From NCBI GenBank assembly GCA_900466945.1, contig UBNV01000010.1, positions 248,001 through 312,000 of the forward strand: 64,000 nucleotides of DNA, read 5' to 3'. This DNA is from Hyphomicrobiales bacterium (lineage in GTDB: Bacteria; Pseudomonadota; Alphaproteobacteria; Rhizobiales; Rhizobiaceae). A model generated the notes under the pieces. It did no database searches and was not told the origin of the DNA. It saw only the letters and a program-made list of their open reading frames with translations. Made by a program: the position numbers and the translations under genes. The number at the start of each line of letters is the position of its first letter. Positions within the stretch are counted from its first letter, which is position 1. Shown one piece after another: positions 10,900 to 18,223 of the stretch.

Positions 10900-11229
10900 A
10901 TGATCGAAACAACAGCCGTCAATACCGTCATGCGCGCACTTGCCGATCCCACCCGGCGGGGCATTTATGAGCGCATTGCCGCTACGAATGAAATCTCCGT
11001 CGTCGAGCTGACGCGGGGAAGCGGGGTCACGCAAGGCGCGATCTCCCAGCATCTCAAGACGTTGAAGCAGGCCGGGCTCGTCGTCGAGCGTCCGGAAGGG
11101 CGGAGCACCTTTTACCGTGTCCGCCCGGAAGGTCTCGAACCCCTGTTCGACTGGATGAGCCATTACGGCATCTTCTGGCGTGAACGCTTCGGCAATCTTC
11201 GCACCCTTCTCAAGGACATCGACCCATGA
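10900..11229 (+). CDS. ArsR-family transcriptional regulator
   Basis: A 109-residue winged-helix repressor. The core (MRALADPTRRGIYERI, then SVVELTRGSGVTQGAISQHL and LKQAGLVVERPEGRSTFYRV) is typical ArsR/SmtB. No metal-binding cysteine pair is present, so it probably belongs to the metal-independent group that is paired with SRPBCC/AHSA1 proteins. Its stop overlaps the start of the SRPBCC gene (ATGA), which is the standard arrangement of that pair. A dyad overlapping its own promoter suggests autorepression. Confidence 0.9.
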   Translation: MIETTAVNTVMRALADPTRRGIYERIAATNEISVVELTRGSGVTQGAISQHLKTLKQAGLVVERPEGRSTFYRVRPEGLEPLFDWMSHYGIFWRERFGNLRTLLKDIDP

Positions 11230-11690
11230 CCGTCGCCGCTCAAGTTTCTTCCCGACAGCAGATCGTCGTCGACGAGGTTTTCCCGCATGCGCCGGAGGTG
11301 ATCTGGAGTGCCCTGACCACAGGTGAGATCATGGCGCGCTGGCTGATGGAGCCGAAAGGTTTTGAGCTGGTTGTCGGCAATCGCTTTACCTATCAGACCA
11401 AGCCGGCGGGTGCCTGGGATGGCACCATCCAATGCGAAGTGCTGGAGGTGGTTGAAAATCGGCGTTTTTCCCATGCCTGGCGCGGCGGCGATGCCTCTAA
11501 CACGGGCTATGGATCGAAGCTGGATACGGTCGTGACCTGGACGCTGGAGCCGGTGGCAGAGGGCACGCGTGTCCGCCTCGTCCATTCCGGTTTCGAGCTT
11601 CCGAAGAATGAGGTCGCCTTCCGCAATATGGGAGACGGCTGGAAGGTGGTCGTGCCGCGGCTTGAGGCGACGATACGACAGTCCGATTAG
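11226..11690 (+). CDS. SRPBCC / AHSA1-family protein
   Basis: A 154-residue START-like (SRPBCC) helix-grip protein. DEVFPHAPEVIWSALTTGE and WLMEPKGFELVVGNRFTYQ mark the N-half, and the C-terminal helix (NMGDGWKVVVPRLEATI) closes the ligand pocket. Members of this group paired with ArsR regulators are thought to bind a small hydrophobic ligand, but the ligand is not known. Translation is coupled to arsR by a 4-base overlap. Confidence 0.88.
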   Translation: MTVAAQVSSRQQIVVDEVFPHAPEVIWSALTTGEIMARWLMEPKGFELVVGNRFTYQTKPAGAWDGTIQCEVLEVVENRRFSHAWRGGDASNTGYGSKLDTVVTWTLEPVAEGTRVRLVHSGFELPKNEVAFRNMGDGWKVVVPRLEATIRQSD

Positions 11691-11735
11691 GGCTTGGCCC
11701 TACGCAAACTGCGTCATCAAACAAGGAGTACAGCG

Positions 11736-12152
11736 ATGTCCAAGCCCTTTCGTGGCGGATGCGCCTGCGAAGCCGTGCGTTATGAGGTGATCGGGGAACC
11801 GGTTGCCATGGTCGATTGCCAGTGCCGCCAATGCCAGCGCGAAAGCGGCACGGGGCATGCTTCGCATATGGTCTTTGCCGGTGCCGAGGTGAAAGTCGAG
11901 GGCGAAGTGCGCACCTGGGATCTGGTTGGAGACGCAGGAACGCGCAAGCGGAGCGGCTTCTGTGCCATCTGCGGTTCGCCCGTGTTACTGACCTTCCCGG
12001 ATGCGCCCGCGATCTTTTCGGTGAGGGCTGCAAGTCTCGACGAGCCCGGGCGATATGCACCTCAGTTTGTCACCTGGGCCGCCTCCGCCCAGCCATGGGA
12101 CTGCATTGACCCCACCCTGACGAGGTTCGAGCGCATGCCTCCCGGCCAGTAA
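11736..12152 (+). CDS. GFA-family (glutathione-dependent formaldehyde-activating fold) protein
   Basis: A 138-residue Mss4-like zinc protein. Cys 9, Cys 11, Cys 28, Cys 30 and Cys 33 (GGCACEAVRY and DCQCRQCQ) plus FCAICGSPV form the expected zinc sites. I chose ATG 11736 because AAGGAG lies 7 bases upstream. Family members are annotated from the formaldehyde-activating enzyme Gfa, but most have no proven activity, so a specific reaction should not be assigned. It is the third gene of the ArsR-SRPBCC operon and ends 3 bases before a convergent gene. Confidence 0.85.
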   Translation: MSKPFRGGCACEAVRYEVIGEPVAMVDCQCRQCQRESGTGHASHMVFAGAEVKVEGEVRTWDLVGDAGTRKRSGFCAICGSPVLLTFPDAPAIFSVRAASLDEPGRYAPQFVTWAASAQPWDCIDPTLTRFERMPPGQ

Positions 12153-12155
12153 GCC

Positions 12156-13244
12156 TCAAGCTACGGCCGACTCGCCGAAAAGTCGCTCGAGCCTTTCCAC
12201 AAAAAACGCCTCGACACTCTCCGGCGCCACATTTTCAAGCGTCGCCGGGGACCATTTCGGGTTGCGGTCCTTGTCGATGATCGCCGCGCGGATGCCTTCG
12301 TAGAAGTCGGGGACTTTCACCACCTGGAGGGTGCCGGCGAATTCGCGTTCGAGGCAGGTTTCGAGGTCTTGGGAGAGGCGGGCCTCGCGCAGCATTCTGA
12401 GCGTCACCTTCAGGCTGGTCGGCGATTTCGCGCGCATGGCGGTGAGCGTTCGGGCGGCGAGGTCGCCCGGTTCCTTGTCGAGGGCGGCGATGATCTGCTC
12501 GACCGTGTCGAAGGCGAAGCAGCGGTCGATCATGTCGCGGCCTTCGGAAAAAATGCCGATCGGGCCGTCCACCGTGTAGTCGCGGATGATCGAGGCGATC
12601 GTTGCCCCGAGGGCGGGTGCGGGCAGGGCGGAGATCCGCTCCAGCAGTTCGGCCACCCTGTCCTGCGGGACATACCAGTCGGCAAAGCCCGCGGTGATGG
12701 CATCCGCGCCGTTCACCGCCTCGCCTGATAGCCCCATCCAGGTGCCGAGTTCGCCGGATGCGCGCGACAGCAGCCAGGTGGCGCCGATATCGGGGAAGAA
12801 GCCGATGCCTGTTTCGGGCATGGCGAGTTTCGTGGTTTCGGTGACGATGCGGTGGCTGCCATGGCTGGAGACGCCGACGCCGCCGCCCATGGTGATGCCG
12901 TCCATTACGACGACATAGGGCTTTTTGAAGCGGGCAATGCGGGCGTTGAGGCGGTATTCCGCCCTGAGGAATTCGGAGGCCTTGCCGTCGCCGGCCTTGC
13001 CGCTTTCATAGAACATCCTGATGTCGCCGCCGGCGCAAAGCCCGCGTTCGCCCTCGCCGGTGATGAGGACTGCGGCGACTTGCGGGTCGGCCTCGAAGGC
13101 ATTGAGCGCCTTGCCGAAGGCGAGGACCATGTCGTGGGAGAGACTGTTCAGCACACGTGGCCGGTTGAGGGCGATCAGCCCGAGCGCGCCCTTTTTCGCC
13201 GTCAGGATTTCCTCGCCCTGATAGTCCGCCTCCAGATAAAGCAT
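12156..13244 (-). CDS. 3-hydroxyisobutyryl-CoA hydrolase (crotonase superfamily)
   Basis: A 362-residue enzyme of valine catabolism that releases 3-hydroxyisobutyrate from its CoA ester. The crotonase oxyanion-hole segments CAGGDIRMFYESG and ITMGGGVGVSSHG and the hydrolase-specific MPETGIGFFPDIGATWLL, whose Glu and Asp are catalytic in the human enzyme, are present. The length fits hydrolases rather than the shorter enoyl-CoA hydratases. I chose ATG 13244 behind GGGAGGA and rejected an 18-residue upstream extension. Valine breakdown also feeds propionyl-CoA, which suits the nearby pcc operon. A truncated copy of its 3' end lies at 10684-10815. Confidence 0.88.
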   Translation of the reverse strand: MLYLEADYQGEEILTAKKGALGLIALNRPRVLNSLSHDMVLAFGKALNAFEADPQVAAVLITGEGERGLCAGGDIRMFYESGKAGDGKASEFLRAEYRLNARIARFKKPYVVVMDGITMGGGVGVSSHGSHRIVTETTKLAMPETGIGFFPDIGATWLLSRASGELGTWMGLSGEAVNGADAITAGFADWYVPQDRVAELLERISALPAPALGATIASIIRDYTVDGPIGIFSEGRDMIDRCFAFDTVEQIIAALDKEPGDLAARTLTAMRAKSPTSLKVTLRMLREARLSQDLETCLEREFAGTLQVVKVPDFYEGIRAAIIDKDRNPKWSPATLENVAPESVEAFFVERLERLFGESAVA

Positions 13245-13315
13245 GCCGTCCTCCCTGTCTTTTGAGAGAGTTAGATAGGTGTCGCGGGCAAAGGGCAAGG
13301 GCTGCCTTGGTTTGA

Positions 13316-14272
13316 TCAGGTCACGAGATTGCGCGGCGTGCCGGCAAAAAAGAGCTCGATGTTCTCGATCAGTTGGTCTGCCAGCGCCTGGATGGCCTCG
13401 CGGCTTGCCCAGGCGACATGCGGGGTGAGGATGACGTTTTCGCGTGACGCGATCCGCATCATCGGGCTGTCTGGCGCGGGCGGTTCGCCATCGGTGACGT
13501 CGAAGCCGGCGCCAGCGATCTGGCCGGCATCAAGGGCCTTTTCGAGTGCCAGTTCATCGACGAGGCCGCCGCGTCCGGTGTTGATCAGAAGCGGTTTGCG
13601 TTCCATCAGGGCGAATTCGCGCGCACCGATCACACCGCGCGTTTCCGGTGTCAGCGGGCAATGCAGGGTGATGACGTCAGAGCGCTTCAGGACCTCGTCG
13701 AAAGCCGTCTGGCCGTGTTTGAGCTCGGTCGCGCCACGACGACTGGCGGCGAGCACTGTCATGCCGAAGGCTTCTGCGATCTTGCCCACGGATTGGCCAA
13801 GCGTGCCATGGCCGATGATGCCGAGCGTCGAGCCGCCGAGATCCGCGATGGGGTAATCGAAATAGCAGAATTGCGCCGCCTGCTGCCACCGGCCCTCGAT
13901 GACCGACTGGCGATAGGGCAGGATCGAGCGGCGCAGCGCCAGCATGAGCGCGAAGGTGTGTTCGGGCACCGTGTGTCTGGCGTAATTCCTGATGTTGCAG
14001 ACGGCGATGCCGCGCGCCCTGGCTTCCGCGAGATCGACAATGTCGGTGCCGGTGGCGGAGACGGCGATCAGCTTCAGCTTCGCGGCGCCGGCGAGTGCTT
14101 CGGTACGGACAGGCGCCTTGTTGGTGATCACCACATCGGCGTCGCGGATACGCTCGGCAACCTCTTCCGGCCGCGTGCGGGCATGAACCACCATCTCGTG
14201 TGGCACAGAGGGCGCCCGGACCACGGTTTCCGGCGACAGCGTGTCGCGGTCGAGAAAGACGATGCGGATCAT
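13316..14272 (-). CDS. D-isomer-specific 2-hydroxyacid dehydrogenase
   Basis: A 318-residue NAD(P)-dependent dehydrogenase. The dinucleotide loop GIIGHGTLGQ lies near residue 150, and the catalytic set Arg 234 (NTGRGGLVDE), Glu 263 (DGEPP) and His 285 (LTPHVAWAS) is complete. The sequence is closest in style to glycerate/hydroxypyruvate reductases, but the substrate cannot be fixed from motifs. It is read in the same direction as the hydrolase downstream, 71 bases away, and may be co-transcribed; a link to 3-hydroxyisobutyrate is unlikely because that enzyme belongs to another family. Confidence 0.85.
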   Translation of the reverse strand: MIRIVFLDRDTLSPETVVRAPSVPHEMVVHARTRPEEVAERIRDADVVITNKAPVRTEALAGAAKLKLIAVSATGTDIVDLAEARARGIAVCNIRNYARHTVPEHTFALMLALRRSILPYRQSVIEGRWQQAAQFCYFDYPIADLGGSTLGIIGHGTLGQSVGKIAEAFGMTVLAASRRGATELKHGQTAFDEVLKRSDVITLHCPLTPETRGVIGAREFALMERKPLLINTGRGGLVDELALEKALDAGQIAGAGFDVTDGEPPAPDSPMMRIASRENVILTPHVAWASREAIQALADQLIENIELFFAGTPRNLVT

Positions 14273-14331
14273 GGCGGACCTCCCTGCGTTGCCATCGACC
14301 TAGCCGAGCGGCTTTCGGCCAGCAAGGCAGG

Positions 14332-14961
14332 TCAATGGTAATCCGGTACGCCCGGCATGGTGATGAAGCCCGGAAGCGCGCGGAAGCGGCGCAGCCAGCG
14401 GCGAAGGGCCGGGTATTCGTCGTGGTCGATGCCGCAGTCACGCGAAAGCGCAAAGCTCGGCAGGAGTGCCAGATCGGCCAGCGTCGGGGTGTTGCCGACG
14501 AACCACTCCATGCCTTCGATCTGCCGCAACGTCATATGGTCGTTCATGATGCGGAAGGCTTTTCGCGCGGCCTTTAGATCCGCCTCGCTGGCTCCTTCTG
14601 AGGTGAAAAGAGCCGCCTCGCGGGCGTCCACGGCGGGTTTCAGTTCGCGGCCGGAGAAACCCAGCCATTGCTGGACGCGTCCGAAGTCTGCGGCATCGGT
14701 TGGCAGCCAGGGGCTATCTGGCGCATAGGCGCGGACGAGATAAGCGAGAATGGCAGCAGTGCCGAACAGCCTGACCTCTCCGTCTTCGAGGATGGGCAGC
14801 GTGCCGGTCGGGTTGAGTGCCAGCATATGCGGCTTTTCCTGCTCGCGCCCCGGTGCCTTGTCGACGGCGACGGTCTCGAAGGAGAGGCCGAGCATGGAGA
14901 GGAGAAGGCGGACGCGAAAGCCGTTCTCGTCGAGGTGGTAGTCGTAAAGCCTGATCATCAC
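14332..14961 (-). CDS. glutathione S-transferase
   Basis: A 209-residue two-domain GST: thioredoxin-like residues 1-80 (LYDYHLDENGFRVRLLLSML, then LNPTGTLPILEDGE with the cis-Pro) and an all-helical C-domain (MEWFVGNTPTLADLALLP with the N-capping motif). The first ATG overlaps the stop of the Rieske gene, so it is the last gene of a three-gene operon with the Rieske and acylphosphatase-like proteins. It may take part in glutathione-linked aromatic catabolism or detoxification; the substrate is unknown. Confidence 0.88.
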   Translation of the reverse strand: MMIRLYDYHLDENGFRVRLLLSMLGLSFETVAVDKAPGREQEKPHMLALNPTGTLPILEDGEVRLFGTAAILAYLVRAYAPDSPWLPTDAADFGRVQQWLGFSGRELKPAVDAREAALFTSEGASEADLKAARKAFRIMNDHMTLRQIEGMEWFVGNTPTLADLALLPSFALSRDCGIDHDEYPALRRWLRRFRALPGFITMPGVPDYH

Positions 14962-15629
14962 GCGGCCTCCATCGAGCGGGCTTCGAGGCGATTGCGGAGG
15001 TCGGTGGCCCAGAGGATCAGGTCGCGGCGAAGGACTGCAGAGGTGTTTCCCGTCACTGTGATGTGCAAGGCGGTCCGGCCGGAGTCGCGGGTCTGGGCTG
15101 CGATCAGCACTGTCACGTCGTTACCTTGGAAGGTAACCAAGCCAGTCCCACTCTCGACCGGACGATACCCCTCGGGTGGCGCTGCCGTCACCGCCAGCAG
15201 AGCCGCATTCATCGACAGGTCCAGGAACAGGCTGCGAACTGGTTCAGCCGTCTCGGGAAGCGTCGAGATGTCCGTTGTATCCGCCCCTTCCGGTGCCATC
15301 CAGACAACGCCCGCGCGTTCGATTGCGGCGAAGGTCGGGACCTTGATGGTCTGTGGCACCTCGAGATCCGGATGGGCCGGAATGTAGCGGCACTGTCCGC
15401 CGGTGTCATAGCGCCAGCCGTGATAGAGGCAGGCGATGTGGTCGCCGCGCACGAAGCCGAAGCTCATGCGCATGCCGCGGTGCGGGCAGCGGTCCTCCCA
15501 GACATGGATCGCGCCCTTGTCGTCGCGCCAGACGACGCGCTCCTCGCCGTTGACGAGCGTTCCGGCAGAGGTTCCGGCTTCGATGTCGGCGGAAAGGGCA
15601 ACCGGGATCCAGGGAGAGGCTGATGTCAT
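14958..15629 (-). CDS. stand-alone Rieske [2Fe-2S] protein, partner of a split oxygenase (inferred)
   Basis: A 223-residue protein with an oxygenase-type Rieske domain: CPH at Cys 48/His 50 and CLYHGW at Cys 67/His 70, the four cluster ligands. The spacing matches the N-terminal domain of VanA-like ring-hydroxylating oxygenases, not bc1 Rieske proteins. After about residue 115 a C-terminal part follows that has no iron-site motif and no flavin or plant-ferredoxin domain. The divergent gene at 16024 encodes the catalytic domain without any Rieske cluster, so the two probably make one enzyme. Its stop and start overlap both neighbours (ATGA). Confidence 0.85.
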   Translation of the reverse strand: MTSASPWIPVALSADIEAGTSAGTLVNGEERVVWRDDKGAIHVWEDRCPHRGMRMSFGFVRGDHIACLYHGWRYDTGGQCRYIPAHPDLEVPQTIKVPTFAAIERAGVVWMAPEGADTTDISTLPETAEPVRSLFLDLSMNAALLAVTAAPPEGYRPVESGTGLVTFQGNDVTVLIAAQTRDSGRTALHITVTGNTSAVLRRDLILWATDLRNRLEARSMEAA

Positions 15630-15907
15630 GATGCGGCCTTTGCGGGCAGGTCTTCGTCGGTTTGAAATCGTGATACGTCGAGCACGATGCTGTCATAGGG
15701 GCCTAGGCTGACCGCCATTTCGAAGGCATCGATCAGCGCCTCCGGGCCCGACAGCGTCAGGCGACAGCGGTCCCTGTCACAGGAGGCAATCGTCAGCCCG
15801 AGTGACAGGCGCGCCGCGCGATGTTCGGCAAACGCAATGAAGCCCTGCGGCTCCAGCCTTCCGGAAAAGGTGAAGCCGACGGTCATCTGGCCGGCCTTTG
15901 CCGTCAT
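15626..15907 (-). CDS. acylphosphatase-like protein lacking catalytic residues
   Basis: A 93-residue protein with the acylphosphatase pattern: VGFTFSGRLEPQGFIAFAEH, an LGL turn, a DRCRLTLSGPEALI strand-helix and a C-terminal GPYDSIVLDV. In active acylphosphatases the first motif ends in GFR and an Asn follows about 18 residues later; here these are Ile 24 and about Ser 42, so activity is unlikely. The start is uncertain: ATG 15907 or 15886, or TTG 15934. It is the first gene of the operon with the Rieske protein and overlaps its start. A binding or assembly role is only a guess. Confidence 0.6.
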   Translation of the reverse strand: MTAKAGQMTVGFTFSGRLEPQGFIAFAEHRAARLSLGLTIASCDRDRCRLTLSGPEALIDAFEMAVSLGPYDSIVLDVSRFQTDEDLPAKAAS

Positions 15908-16023
15908 CGGATGGGGATCAGTGTTGCCTTGCAATTGTGCGCGCTCTAATTTTTGGGCAATCTAGCGGGCGACGAGATGGGGGTTCAAGTGGTTTCTCCC
16001 ATGCTCCAGAGGAAAGAGAGACT

Positions 16024-16878
16024 ATGCAGAACGGTATCGACAAGGCGTCGCTTAATCAGTGGTATGTGCTCGATACCGAGGCGGTGATCCCCGTCGGAAG
16101 ATCGCAGAACCGCTTGCTCGGGACGGATCTTACCGTCATCAAGCAGGCGGATGGGGCGATCGTGGTCTTTGCCGAGGGGCGGGCCGAGCCGCTGCCGCTG
16201 CGCCATCGCTTCGGCTTTCTCTGGGCGACGCTGGGTGAGCCCCCGCGCGAGATCTTTCCGCTGCCGGAGGCCGACGAGCCCGACCGGCGCTACGTGCCCT
16301 GCGGTGTCGTCACCGTGAAGGCGTCAGGGCTTCGCATTGTCGAGAATTTCCTCGACATGGCTCATTTCCCCTTCGTGCATACCGATGTTCTGGGTGCTGA
16401 GCCGCATACGGAAGTGCAGGGTTACGATGTCGAGATCCGGCGCGAGGAAGATGAGGTCTGGGCGACCAATTGCACCTTCTTCCAGCCCCAGGCGGCTCTG
16501 TCGGCGCACGACGGGATCACCACGCAGTACATGTACCGTGTGATGACGCCGTTCACCACGATCCTCTACAAGACATGTCCGAATGCCGCCAATCGCTGGG
16601 ATGTCATCGGTCTCTTCGTCCAGCCGCTCGATCCGGGCCGCTGCCGGGCGCATCCGATCATGTATCTGATCGACGATGTCTCGACCACGACAGAGCTCGT
16701 CCATTTCCAGCAGATGATTTTTCTACAGGACCGGATCATTCTGGAAAACCAGCGGCCTGTGCTCCTGCCGCTGGAGCCGCGCAAGGAAATCCCGACGCGG
16801 GCGGATGCCTCGTCGATCGCCTATCGTCGGTGGCTGAAGGAAAAAGGCGTAACCTACGGCGCGACGACCGCCGCTTAG
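16024..16878 (+). CDS. oxygenase catalytic subunit (mononuclear iron) without a Rieske domain
   Basis: A 284-residue protein resembling VanA-type oxygenase alpha subunits. The catalytic motif is intact: Asn 108, Asp 111, His 114 and His 119 (ENFLDMAHFPFVHTDVLG) and Asp 236 (FLQDRIILE). In this family a [2Fe-2S] loop with CPH and CxYHGW normally lies between about residues 45 and 60. Here the chain passes directly from AIVVFAEGRAEP to HRFGFLWATLGEPP, so the cluster segment is missing. ATG 16024 has a GAGGAAAG ribosome site. The Rieske domain is presumably supplied by the divergent gene, similar to the NdmC/NdmD precedent in N-demethylases. The substrate is unknown. Confidence 0.85.
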   Translation: MQNGIDKASLNQWYVLDTEAVIPVGRSQNRLLGTDLTVIKQADGAIVVFAEGRAEPLPLRHRFGFLWATLGEPPREIFPLPEADEPDRRYVPCGVVTVKASGLRIVENFLDMAHFPFVHTDVLGAEPHTEVQGYDVEIRREEDEVWATNCTFFQPQAALSAHDGITTQYMYRVMTPFTTILYKTCPNAANRWDVIGLFVQPLDPGRCRAHPIMYLIDDVSTTTELVHFQQMIFLQDRIILENQRPVLLPLEPRKEIPTRADASSIAYRRWLKEKGVTYGATTAA

Positions 16879-16887
16879 GGCAACAAA

Positions 16888-16915
16888 AAACCCGGAAGCG
16901 GCTGCTTCCGGGTTT
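16888..16915. terminator. bidirectional terminator hairpin
   Basis: AAACCCGGAAGC, a GGCT loop and GCTTCCGGGTTT form a 12-base perfect stem between the oxygenase gene and the convergent csbD gene, with A and T tracts on the flanks. Confidence 0.85.
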
Positions 16916-16939
16916 CTGGTATCGTAAAACCTGTCGGTT

Positions 16940-17137
16940 TTAGTTGCGGGTCATCCAGTTATCGATCTCGCGATCGGCTTCTTCCTGGGTCTTGCCATAG
17001 GCTGCCTGGATCTTGCCCGACAGTTCCGTGCGCTTGCCGTTGATGACGTCGAGATCGTCACCGGTCAGCTTGCCCCACTGGGTCTGGGCCTTGCCCTTGA
17101 ACTGTTCCCAATTGCCTTCGATCTGATTCCAATTCAT
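16940..17137 (-). CDS. CsbD-family stress protein
   Basis: A 65-residue hydrophilic protein with the CsbD signature: MNWNQIEGNWEQFKGK, then WGKLTGDDLDVINGKR and AYGKTQEEADREID. CsbD proteins accumulate in general stress but have no known biochemical activity. I chose the ATG behind CGGGAGA and rejected a long frame extending to 17467. An exact EcfG-type promoter lies 54 bases upstream, so it belongs to the stress regulon of this locus. Confidence 0.92.
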   Translation of the reverse strand: MNWNQIEGNWEQFKGKAQTQWGKLTGDDLDVINGKRTELSGKIQAAYGKTQEEADREIDNWMTRN

Positions 17138-17190
17138 CGGAAATCTCCCGTGTCTGGTGTTGGTCGAGGCGCCGTGTCCTCGGATCAAAA

Positions 17191-17215
17191 AACGTTGACT
17201 GAGCGGAGAAGTTCC
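17191..17215 (-). promoter_or_regulatory. EcfG-type promoter of csbD
   Basis: On the minus strand, GGAAC (17215-17211), 16 bases, CGTT (17194-17191). This is an exact match to the alphaproteobacterial general stress response promoter and is placed correctly for the csbD gene. Confidence 0.85.
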
Positions 17216-17285
17216 CTGCTGCCGTCGGAGAGGAATGGTCTGGAACATCCGGGGCATCGTCGCGCACAATATATCGAGGCCGATT

Positions 17286-17310
17286 GGAACACTCCTGTCC
17301 GCACGGCGTT
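17286..17310 (+). promoter_or_regulatory. EcfG-type promoter of the DUF883/holin-like pair
   Basis: GGAAC (17286-17290), 16 bases, CGTT (17307-17310), ending 44 bases before ATG 17355. It points away from the csbD promoter. A second GGAAC at 17242 lacks the -10 element. Confidence 0.85.
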
Positions 17311-17354
17311 CTTGCTGGGAAATGCAATCGATTGAAAGAGCGAAGGACATCCCC

Positions 17355-17708
17355 ATGGCACAGATACCGAGCGCCTCCAAGACCAAGATCGAGAACACGG
17401 CGAACGATCTTGCTGACCGGATCGAGGATCGGGCCGGCACCGTCGGCGGTGCCACCAGTGACGACATTCAGGCCGATCTCGAAGCGCTACGTCGTGACAT
17501 TGCCGCACTGACGCAGACGGTCGCCTCCTTCGGCAGCAGCAAGATCCGTCAGGCGGGCGAGGCTTCGCAGCAGTATGTCGATAGCGCCCGCGATACCATC
17601 ACCAGTGTCGAGGAAGAGGTGGAAGCCTACGTGCATGAACGCCCGTTCCAGTCGCTCGCCATAGCGGCCGGCGTCGGCTACGTCCTCGCGCTGCTCACGC
17701 GGCGTTGA
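17355..17708 (+). CDS. DUF883/ElaB-like membrane-anchored protein
   Basis: A 117-residue protein with a long amphipathic helical N-part (SDDIQADLEALRRDIAALTQ, likely coiled coil) and one C-terminal membrane helix (FQSLAIAAGVGYVLALLTRR). This matches the ElaB/YgaM/YqjD family, tail-anchored inner-membrane proteins induced by stress and linked to ribosome or membrane association in E. coli. The frame extends upstream to 17235, but the ATG at MAQIPSAS is the sensible start because it lies after the promoter. The next gene follows almost without a gap. Confidence 0.88.
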   Translation: MAQIPSASKTKIENTANDLADRIEDRAGTVGGATSDDIQADLEALRRDIAALTQTVASFGSSKIRQAGEASQQYVDSARDTITSVEEEVEAYVHERPFQSLAIAAGVGYVLALLTRR

Positions 17709-17713
17709 TCAAT

Positions 17714-18163
17714 ATGCTGCCACTTTTCAGACATCTCGGCATTCTCGCCTTCGGCAAGGTGCAGCCCACTGCCACCCGTATCACGCGCTCCCTCATCGGG
17801 GGCGCGGTTGTCGGCGTGTTGGCGCTTACGGCCTATGTGGCACTATTGTTGGCGATCGGCTTCTATCTCTCGGACGAACTGGGCCCCGTTTATGCCGCGC
17901 TGATCATCGCGGGTGTGATGGCTTTGTGCAGCATTGTCGTGATCCTCGTGATTCAGGCCATGAACAAAGCCACAGAGCGGCGGATGGAGGCACGGCGCCG
18001 GGCGGCCAAGTCTCAACTGCCCGATCCGATGACATTGCAGCTTCTCGCAGGCATTCCCGCGATGATGAAAGGCCGGTCATTGTTGACCACGGCTGCTATT
18101 GCCGCGCTGGTCTTCGGGGTCGCCAAGATGCAGGGTATTGGACGTGACGAGCGGGATGATTGA
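17714..18163 (+). CDS. holin-superfamily-like membrane protein of the stress operon
   Basis: About 149 residues with two strong membrane helices near residues 25-85 (LIGGAVVGVLALTAYVALLL and AALIIAGVMALCSIVVILVI), a basic stretch (ERRMEARRRAAKSQ) and a C-terminal AALVFGVAKM segment. It resembles the phage-holin-superfamily proteins that accompany DUF883/YqjD genes, as YqjE follows YqjD. It is not a lysis protein. TTG 17705 overlapping the upstream stop is an alternative start. It probably shares the EcfG promoter of the upstream gene. Confidence 0.8.
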   Translation: MLPLFRHLGILAFGKVQPTATRITRSLIGGAVVGVLALTAYVALLLAIGFYLSDELGPVYAALIIAGVMALCSIVVILVIQAMNKATERRMEARRRAAKSQLPDPMTLQLLAGIPAMMKGRSLLTTAAIAALVFGVAKMQGIGRDERDD

Positions 18164-18223
18164 CCGCCGATCGGAATATGGCGGGTCAGTGTCGGGAGAT
18201 ACTGGCCTTTTTCTATCTCGGGG

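Noticed and set aside
17242..17266. Second GGAAC upstream of the DUF883 gene as another EcfG promoter
   Set aside because: At 16 or 17 bases downstream the sequence is CGCA/GCAC-like, not CGTT; the exact promoter at 17286-17310 explains the gene.
17714..18163. Prophage holin
   Set aside because: The membrane protein resembles the holin superfamily, but it sits behind a DUF883 gene and an EcfG promoter with no phage gene around, matching the YqjD-YqjE style pair.
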